Shown: piece by piece, positions 25,820 to 30,255 of the stretch | Position numbering within the stretch: the first letter of the stretch is position 1 | Layout: each line of letters begins with the position of its first letter | Origin: JAUVXJ01 sp034430275 | GTDB taxonomy: Bacteria; Chloroflexota; Anaerolineae; UBA7937; B3-Chlor | Length of the DNA stretch: 30,255 bases | Direction of reading: 5' to 3' | Assembly (NCBI GenBank): GCA_034430275.1 | Contig: DAOUEW010000307.1 | Location: 1 to 30,255 of the forward strand | Program-made: the position numbers and the translations under genes | The notes under the pieces: model-generated | Told to the model about the DNA's origin: nothing | Database searches by the model: none | Seen by the model: the letters and a program-made list of their open reading frames with translations, nothing else

Positions 25820-26015
25820 GAATGCCCCTTGTGCCCAGGGCCTGGGCGGTCACAAAAAAAGCCTCTCGGGGCCACCCAGAGAGGCAGAGCTGTACAACAG
25901 GACGAAGCACTGACAAGCTTCTAGGCTCAGGTGCCGTCTCGGTCCCCAGGATCCAAGCGACTGCGAGCATGGATGTTAGTGCACAAGACTCGAGGCCGCC
26001 TCAGCGGTCCCCGGC
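25820..26015 (-). promoter_or_regulatory. Structured 5' leader of the ecf operon, candidate attenuator/riboswitch
   Basis: Between the predicted start of transcription (about 26015) and ecfA1 lies a GC-rich leader of about 195 nt with no open frame of note. It contains two similar blocks (GGGGACCGCTGAGGC at 26013-25999 and GGGGACCGAGACGGC at 25947-25933, minus-strand sense) and ends in an intrinsic terminator. The second block can pair with the 5' arm of that terminator (GCC/GGC, then TCTC/GAGA, then GG/CC, with two one-base bulges) and so could act as an anti-terminator. The arrangement fits ligand- or protein-controlled attenuation of vitamin uptake. It does not match a riboswitch class I know, so the signal is unknown. 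Confidence 0.55.
25854..25885 (-). terminator. Intrinsic terminator 35 nt before ecfA1
   Basis: On the minus strand GCCTCTC pairs perfectly with GAGAGGC (arms at 25879-25885 and 25861-25867) around an inner GGG/CCC stem with a TGG loop, and is followed at once by seven T (25854-25860). This is a textbook intrinsic terminator. Because too little space remains for a promoter between it and ecfA1, it is more likely an attenuator of the ecf operon than just the end of the upstream transcript, though it could do both. Confidence 0.85.
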
Positions 26016-26021
26016 AAACCC

Positions 26022-26050
26022 ATTGTAACAGATTCCTAGCCGGGAGTCAA
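26022..26050 (-). promoter_or_regulatory. Strong sigma70-type promoter of the ecf operon
   Basis: On the minus strand TTGACT (26045-26050, 5 of 6 to TTGACA) and TACAAT (26022-26027, 5 of 6 to TATAAT) are separated by exactly 17 bases. It is among the best promoter matches in the window. Transcription would begin near 26015. Confidence 0.7.
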
Positions 26051-26159
26051 GCGGAGCTACGGGTGTAGTAGCCAGGCTGGCGCTGTCAAGAGGAGCTAGC
26101 GATCCCTGTGACTGGGAATTGCGGAACCGGAGGGCTCACGGACACTGGCCCACCACTTG

Positions 26160-26780
26160 TCAGTCACCCACTCGCTCGATCCTCAGGATCACGTTGCCCG
26201 CCGGGTCGGGACACAGAATCCAGTTAGTGCGGTTCAGCCAGTCGTCGTCCGGTAGAGGTCGCTGCTTCGCCGCCAGGAATGGGAAGGCGGCTTGCAGTGC
26301 ATAGAGGCAGAAGTGGCGACCTGCGGGTATGTAGAGGCGGCCGCTGCGGAGAAGACAGTAGTCCCCTGGTTTCATGCCCGAGGTACAGGTTCCTCCGACC
26401 TCGTGCACCTCGACGCGCAGGTTCCACAGATCGCCCTCCATGCTCTCCACGCGCTCAGGTGCTGGTGTCTCAGCGGGAGGAGCGAGTGTCTGCCGTGGAT
26501 CGCGCAAGCGCTCTATCTCGAAGACCACGCGTCCATCCGGATCGGGACACTGGGCGTGATGGACACGCCACATCCAGTCTTCAGACTCTGACTCAAGGAT
26601 CTCTCGTTCTTTGGGCGTGATCATAGGCAGGAGGCTGTGCAGGGCCCAGGCACATACGAAGCTTCCTGCCGGGATGCGGATGTCTCCGTTCTTGACTGTG
26701 AAGTGCTGGCCCGGCGCCATCGGCGGGTCTGCGGTACACTGGCCGAGAACCTTGGCGACTGAGACTTTCAACTCATACAT
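26160..26780 (-). CDS. Protein with two tandem TIGR04076-like domains, linked to aldehyde oxidoreductase
   Basis: The protein has 206 residues from ATG 26780, which has AGGAG at about 8 bases; the frame extends further upstream, but only inside the oxidoreductase gene. Two homologous units are visible. Unit 1 (about 1-92) is YELKVSVAKVLGQC ... GDIRIPAGSFVCAWALHSLLPMI ... CPDPDGRVVFEIERL. Unit 2 (about 119-206) is LRVEVHEVGGTC ... GRLYIPAGRHFCLYALQAAFPFL ... CPDPAGNVILRIERV. The pattern of a cysteine in the first strand, IPAG-x-x-x-C, a hydrophobic P and CPDP fits the uncharacterised TIGR04076 family, whose members are usually single-domain. Its start lies eight bases inside the end of the aldehyde oxidoreductase gene, so it is translated together with it. 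Each unit keeps three cysteines, which might bind a metal or act in redox; this is inference. Confidence 0.75.
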   Translation of the reverse strand: MYELKVSVAKVLGQCTADPPMAPGQHFTVKNGDIRIPAGSFVCAWALHSLLPMITPKEREILESESEDWMWRVHHAQCPDPDGRVVFEIERLRDPRQTLAPPAETPAPERVESMEGDLWNLRVEVHEVGGTCTSGMKPGDYCLLRSGRLYIPAGRHFCLYALQAAFPFLAAKQRPLPDDDWLNRTNWILCPDPAGNVILRIERVGD

Positions 26781-28665
26781 TGGGCGCTCCTGTGTTCTGG
26801 TCACCGGTAGCGAGACCGAGCTCCTCCAGCTTCCCTGGTGTGGGCAGCCCGGTCCGTGGATCCCAGCCCCGCTCTCGATAATACTCGTCGAGCATAATCT
26901 CCAGCTCCAGGACAGAGCCTGTGCTGGGCCCACTTCCCTCCGGCAGTGGCTGCTTCAGGAAGCGCTGTGGCAGCGTGTCATCCTCGCGGCTGATGCCTTC
27001 ACGGGCGATGAATTGCCGCTCAAGGTTCACGATACGTTCCCCGACACGCTGCACCTCCTCCCCGGAGATGTCCCATCCGGTGGCGGCCTGGAGCAGTTCC
27101 GCCGTGTCGTCCCAGGACAGCACTTCCATGTTGTTATAGGTGTTCTTACATACGCCAGTGGCATCAGCGATGGCGGCCATCTCTTCGAAGTGCTTGACCA
27201 GGCGGCCTTTGCCGCGAGTCTCCAGGCGGAATGCGGTCTCGGGCACGCCGAAGCGGCGAACGCCTTCTTCGGGGTCGTTGGAGAGCTCGAACCAGGGCTC
27301 TGAGCGCAGGTGGTCGGCGCCACGGCTGGCCACGGCGTTGCCCAAGCCGTAGGCCTTGATGGCTCGCGGATCGGCCTGGAAGACCTCCAGGCCCTTGCCA
27401 TGCATGGCGATGGTCTCCGAGCCTCTGCCCAGGCGCTGAGCGGCCTTTCTCACGCCGTCGGCGAGGAGGTCACCGAAGCCTTCCCTGTGGGCCACCTTGT
27501 GGATCAGGGTCAGAATGGTCTCTGCATTGCCCCACTCCAGGCACAGTCCATCGGCCTCCTCGGACGAGAGAATACCCCGCTGATAACACTCCATAGCCCA
27601 GGAGATGACCTCGGTGAGGCTGATGGCGTCCATCCCGTAGCGGTTGGCAAGATCTACACACTTCAGGGCTAGGGGTAGGTCGCTGTTGCCAACGCGAGCG
27701 GTGAACCCAGCCAGAGGCTCGTACTCCGGTCCTTCCAGGCGAAGGTCGGGAAAGCGGGGATCATCCACTACCAGGAAGCGGCTGCAAGGGATGGTGCACG
27801 CGAAGCAGGCCTTGCTCTTCACCTTGTACAGTCGCTCGATAGCTTCCCCGCTGACTGCTTCCGCGTGCTCGAAGCGGCCTTTCTGGAAGTGGCGAGTGGG
27901 CAATGCTCCGATCTCGTTGAGTCCCTGGAGCAGCTTGGTGGTGCCCAGGCGGACACGTACTTCGTACTCCGGGTGTCCGTAGATGGCGTCGTCGAGGGAC
28001 TCGATGATCTCCCTGAAGCGGGCCATATCGGCGACGGGCACGAGCCTGGTGCCGCGTACGGCCACCGCTTGGAGATTCTTGGCCGCCATCACTGTGCCCA
28101 TGCCTGTGCGTCCCGCGGCCCGGTTGAGGTTGGCGAAGATCCCGGAGAAGCGCACGCCGTTCTCGGCTGCCTGCCCAATGCAGGCGACCTGAACGTCAGG
28201 GTCGCCCAGCTCCTGCTGGATGGCCAGGGTGGTGTCCCACACGTCGCGACCCCACAGGCCCCGCGCGTCCCGAAGCTCAATGGCACCGTCCCTTATCCAC
28301 AGGTACACGGGAGACTCGGCCCTCCCTTCGACGATCAGTTGATCGTATCCGGCGAACTTGAGCTCCGGGCCGAAGAAGCCGCCGGCGTTGGAGTCACCCA
28401 GGATGCCCGTTTGCGGGGACATGGCCGAGACGTTGAAGCGCGCTCCCCCCGGAAAGAGCGTGCCCACGAGGGGGCCGACGCCAAAGACGAGGATGTTGTC
28501 CGGGGAAAGCCCATCTGTGTGGGGCCGAAGCTCGTCCCAGAGACGTTTCACGTTGAGTCCTCGGGCGCCGAGGAAAGACCTGGCCAGGTGCTCCTCGGTC
28601 GGGTGGCGGTGGAAGGTGCCATCGGTCAGACAAACTCGCAGCACGGAGCCGCCGTAGCTGTTCAC
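26773..28665 (-). CDS. aor: Tungsten-type aldehyde:ferredoxin oxidoreductase, catalytic subunit
   Basis: The protein has 630 residues from a GTG at 28665, chosen because AGGAG lies 7 bases before it and the protein then starts MNSYGGSVLRVCLTDGT, the usual AOR opening; upstream residues in this frame look non-coding. AOR enzymes interconvert aldehydes and carboxylic acids with a tungsten (or molybdenum) bis-pyranopterin and one [4Fe-4S] cluster. The cluster ligands are C287, C290, C294 (ACFACTIPCSR) and C506 (ATGVCKNTYN), close to positions 288, 291, 295 and 494 of the P. furiosus enzyme. N-terminal pterin-binding blocks (SFLGARGLNVKRLWDE, GPLVGTLFPGGARFNVSAMSP) and NRAAGRTGMGTVMAAKNLQA are intact. 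A four-cluster ferredoxin gene is 47 bases upstream and a TIGR04076-like gene overlaps the end. The aldehyde used is unknown. Confidence 0.95.
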   Translation of the reverse strand: MNSYGGSVLRVCLTDGTFHRHPTEEHLARSFLGARGLNVKRLWDELRPHTDGLSPDNILVFGVGPLVGTLFPGGARFNVSAMSPQTGILGDSNAGGFFGPELKFAGYDQLIVEGRAESPVYLWIRDGAIELRDARGLWGRDVWDTTLAIQQELGDPDVQVACIGQAAENGVRFSGIFANLNRAAGRTGMGTVMAAKNLQAVAVRGTRLVPVADMARFREIIESLDDAIYGHPEYEVRVRLGTTKLLQGLNEIGALPTRHFQKGRFEHAEAVSGEAIERLYKVKSKACFACTIPCSRFLVVDDPRFPDLRLEGPEYEPLAGFTARVGNSDLPLALKCVDLANRYGMDAISLTEVISWAMECYQRGILSSEEADGLCLEWGNAETILTLIHKVAHREGFGDLLADGVRKAAQRLGRGSETIAMHGKGLEVFQADPRAIKAYGLGNAVASRGADHLRSEPWFELSNDPEEGVRRFGVPETAFRLETRGKGRLVKHFEEMAAIADATGVCKNTYNNMEVLSWDDTAELLQAATGWDISGEEVQRVGERIVNLERQFIAREGISREDDTLPQRFLKQPLPEGSGPSTGSVLELEIMLDEYYRERGWDPRTGLPTPGKLEELGLATGDQNTGAPNV

Positions 28666-28712
28666 CGAGTCTCTCCTGGGAAGGGGAAAGGTACCATCGT
28701 GCCTCCTGGCGA

Positions 28713-29198
28713 TCAGGAAAGTTTTTCTCGTTCGTGGCGTCCCGGTACGACCAGTTCCATGGCCGGGTGCCTCCCACAATCCTGCGCCTGGCCACCGTAG
28801 GTGATAGCCCCGGTGGGGCAGCGCCTCACGCATTGAGGCTCACCGTGGCACAGGTCGCAGATGAGAGGCAGATGGGTCTCTGGGTGGACGAGCACCATGT
28901 CGAAGGGGCAGGCCTCGACGCACGCCGAGCAGGCTATGCAGTCTTCACTCCTCAGCAAAACGGCCGAGGTATTAGTGTCCGTGTAGAGGGCTTGAGTAGG
29001 GCAGGCGGCCACACAGGGCGCCCGTCCGCATAAACGGCACGTCTGAGGGGTATCTACGCCGTGCGGCTCATCTTTGGAGACGCGGATGCGCGCCGTTGAG
29101 ACGCCGAAGAGGCCTTCGTGATGGGCGACGCAGGCCACTTGACAGGCGCGGCAGCCTGTGCAGAGCTCCGCTCGGACAGTTATTCCCTTCGTGGGCAT
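28713..29198 (-). CDS. Four-[4Fe-4S] ferredoxin-like electron-transfer subunit (AorA/HycB type)
   Basis: The protein has 161 residues from ATG 29198 (GAGGACA just upstream; a GTG at 29219 is a weaker alternative). It has sixteen cysteines in four groups: 13/16/19/23 (CTGCRACQVAC), 54/57/62/66 (CRLCGRAPCVAAC), 87/90/93/97 (CIACSACVEAC) and 114/117/123/127 (CDLCHGEPQCVRRC). This is enough for four [4Fe-4S] clusters in the order seen in HycB/DmsB-like subunits. In bacterial tungsten aldehyde oxidoreductases such as that of Aromatoleum aromaticum, a small four-cluster subunit (AorA) wires the catalytic subunit to its electron partner; the position directly before the catalytic gene fits that role. 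No twin-arginine signal is present, so it is cytoplasmic. The gene order ferredoxin, AOR, TIGR04076-like forms one operon. Confidence 0.92.
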   Translation of the reverse strand: MPTKGITVRAELCTGCRACQVACVAHHEGLFGVSTARIRVSKDEPHGVDTPQTCRLCGRAPCVAACPTQALYTDTNTSAVLLRSEDCIACSACVEACPFDMVLVHPETHLPLICDLCHGEPQCVRRCPTGAITYGGQAQDCGRHPAMELVVPGRHEREKLS

Positions 29199-29219
29199 TG
29201 TCCTCGTCCCAGGTGGCAC

Positions 29220-29578
29220 CGCCTAGGTTCGGCAACAGGTGAGGGTTGCACCTTCGAGACCCCGCCAACCGGAATCGGGAGCAGGCAGGACAGCGAGAGC
29301 ATGGCGACCGTGTACTGTCATGCTCTGTTGGTGCGCCAATACTGCGGCGAGTATATCATGGTCCGGTGGTGGCAACAAGCGGGGCTGACGGTGGGAGCGA
29401 TTGCATTCGCCGGAGTGGCCAGTCTAGACTTCCCGATGAGAAGCTGCTGTGCCTCGATCGGTAGATCTGGCTGGGCACGGACAGCCCCCGAATACACAGT
29501 TGTTCCGGGTATGGCCTCTTATCTGGGTTGTCAGTGCCATTCTACCAAGATCCACGACGTCACAATCCGGCAGGGGGT
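29220..29578. other. Intergenic region upstream of the aldehyde oxidoreductase operon
   Basis: This stretch separates the divergent aldehyde oxidoreductase operon and dehydratase gene. It contains the putative minus-strand promoter at 29350-29378. No coding sequence of recognisable family, RNA gene or repeat was seen in the rest. Confidence 0.5.
29350..29378 (-). promoter_or_regulatory. Candidate promoter of the aldehyde oxidoreductase operon
   Basis: On the minus strand TATACT (29350-29355, 5 of 6) lies 17 bases after TTGTTG (29373-29378, 3 of 6). Transcription would start near 29343, giving a leader of about 145 bases. The -35 is weak, so this is a moderate candidate. Confidence 0.4.
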
Positions 29579-29607
29579 CTGACGAATCGTGGAGTAGATG
29601 TTATAAT
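29579..29607 (+). promoter_or_regulatory. Promoter of the threonine dehydratase-like gene
   Basis: A perfect TATAAT (29602-29607) stands 17 bases after CTGACG (29579-29584, 4 of 6 to TTGACA). Transcription would begin near 29614, which leaves a long leader of about 367 bases before ATG 29981. Confidence 0.6.
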
Positions 29608-29980
29608 GTGAGGGTCACTTGACCTATCAGTGGGGAAGGTAAGCGTTTCTCGTCATTGATACACCTTGCGAGGATTGGGATGCGTAGCTCGCCTTGTCCG
29701 ATCGACCTGTCTGAGCCCGCGTTGAGTGGGGGCCTCGACGATGCATCAGTTGACACTGCACCAAGTGATCAGCAGTCCCTGTGTGTAACCTTTGGAACCC
29801 CTGAGTAGCGACGATCTGATTGCACCGTTATGCGTACTCGCCTCGTCTATCATGGTCTCCTGGGGGTCCTTGATCCGAGGTTGAGAGGTCGACTGGCGAC
29901 GAAGAGCCGAGCAGAGCGGTCGTGCTGCGGTGGGTCCGCTGCTTAGAATGCCGTCGTTAGACAGGTTGAGAGGATTTTCC
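29608..29980 (+). other. Long 5' leader without a gene
   Basis: The region between the promoter and the dehydratase ATG holds no recognisable gene. A local hairpin can form at GCGG-TGGGT-CCGC (29927-29939), which is faintly T-box-like. TAGAAT at 29944-29949 could be a second, nearer -10 but lacks a -35. No riboswitch class was identified. Confidence 0.45.
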
Positions 29981-30255
29981 ATGATGAAGGAACTGAAGCC
30001 GATACCTCTGGACGAAATCCGCGCGGCTCGTGAGCGAATCGGCGGCGTGGGAAGTGACAGCCCCCTCGTGCGATTGAACGTGGATGATGCCCCGGCGGAG
30101 ATCTACCTCAAGCTAGAGAACCTCCAGCCCATTGGCTCCTTCAAACTGCGTGGGGCGGGCAACATCTTGAAGGTAACGGACAGGAAGCTGCTGGAGAATG
30201 GTGTGTGGACAGCGAGCGCCGGGAACATGGCGCAAGGCCTAGCCTGGTATGCACG
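29981..30255 (+). CDS. Threonine/serine dehydratase-like PLP enzyme, N-terminal part (cut by window end)
   Basis: The first 91 codons of a fold-type II PLP enzyme are present, starting MMKELKPIPLDEIRAARERI and continuing past the window. The PLP-binding lysine is K55 in PIGSFKLRGAGN, and the phosphate/substrate asparagine loop is TASAGNMAQGLAW (about 78-90). Both match threonine ammonia-lyases and serine/threonine dehydratases, which deaminate L-threonine to 2-oxobutanoate or L-serine to pyruvate. A racemase or a phenylserine/hydroxyaspartate-type enzyme of the same family cannot be excluded from this fragment. GAGAGGA lies 6 to 7 bases before the ATG at 29981; a second ATG follows directly. 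No C-terminal ACT domain can be judged. Confidence 0.88.
   Translation, partial: MMKELKPIPLDEIRAARERIGGVGSDSPLVRLNVDDAPAEIYLKLENLQPIGSFKLRGAGNILKVTDRKLLENGVWTASAGNMAQGLAWYA

Noticed and set aside
25854..25890. T-box core (TGGGTGGCCCCGAG resembles AGGGTGGNACCGCG) in the ecf leader
   Set aside because: The match is 11 of 14, but it is the loop and arms of the terminator itself. There is no downstream partner strand to form the T-box anti-terminator, and no Stem I specifier region is recognisable.
29118..29582. Plus-strand open frame opposite the ferredoxin start
   Set aside because: It overlaps the ferredoxin gene and the promoter region, has no ribosome-binding site and no recognisable domain.
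29750..29778. Perfect TTGACA at 29750-29755 as promoter for the dehydratase gene
   Set aside because: The bases 17 further on (CAGTCC) do not resemble a -10, whereas the upstream site has a perfect TATAAT.

Overview
The window reads as ordinary chromosomal sequence of a high-GC (about 60%) anaerobic or facultative bacterium, most likely a Chloroflexota (Anaerolineae-like) genome. This placement is inferred from gene content and style: a GT39 membrane glycosyltransferase with tandem C-terminal beta domains, a secreted bactofilin-like protein fused to a membrane domain, a tungsten-type aldehyde oxidoreductase, a stand-alone acyl-CoA mutase large subunit, and GC-rich palindromes. No rRNA, tRNA, CRISPR array, transposase or phage gene was seen.

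Layout. (1) 1-3087, plus strand: the C-terminal part of a radical SAM protein, a dihydropyrimidinase/hydantoinase coupled to it by a TGATG overlap, and an alpha/beta hydrolase. (2) 3324-6499, minus strand: an MscS-type channel followed by a CASTOR/POLLUX-like channel with RCK domains. (3) 6708-11331, minus strand: a membrane-anchored unknown protein with a TTG start, the cobalamin adenosyltransferase CobO, a B12-dependent acyl-CoA mutase large subunit whose active-site residues are isobutyryl-CoA-mutase-like, and a 5'-nucleotidase-family metallophosphoesterase. (4) 11489-14032, plus strand: a GT39-type glycosyltransferase. (5) 14170-17364, plus strand: three medium-chain reductase (MDR) genes and a 33-codon fragment of a fourth. 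The first two are a recent tandem duplication of clearly lower GC. Two degenerate integron-attC-like stretches lie in this area. (6) 17605-18975: the bactofilin-like membrane protein, ended by a strong hairpin. (7) 19183-21129, minus strand: mnmG, then a divergent 7-TM unknown (21513-22406). (8) 22422-25819, minus strand: a complete ECF vitamin transporter (ecfA1-ecfA2-ecfT-S component). It sits behind a strong sigma70-type promoter and a roughly 195-nt leader with an intrinsic terminator just before ecfA1, which suggests attenuation or a riboswitch. (9) 26160-29198, minus strand: an aldehyde oxidoreductase operon made of a four-cluster ferredoxin subunit, a tungsten-type catalytic subunit and a protein with two TIGR04076-like domains. 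(10) 29981 to the end: the start of a threonine dehydratase-like gene behind a long leader.

How the genes work together. CobO would supply adenosylcobalamin to the mutase next to it, but the mutase's B12-binding small subunit and G-protein chaperone are not in the window. The four-cluster ferredoxin subunit would carry electrons to or from the aldehyde oxidoreductase. The ECF genes make a self-contained uptake system of unknown substrate. The two channel genes form a likely osmotic/ion homeostasis pair.

The most interesting points are the ECF leader, the aldehyde oxidoreductase operon with its tandem TIGR04076-like partner, the mutase active-site signature, and the MDR island with a gene remnant and attC-like relics. 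All assignments come from reading the sequence; no database search was run.
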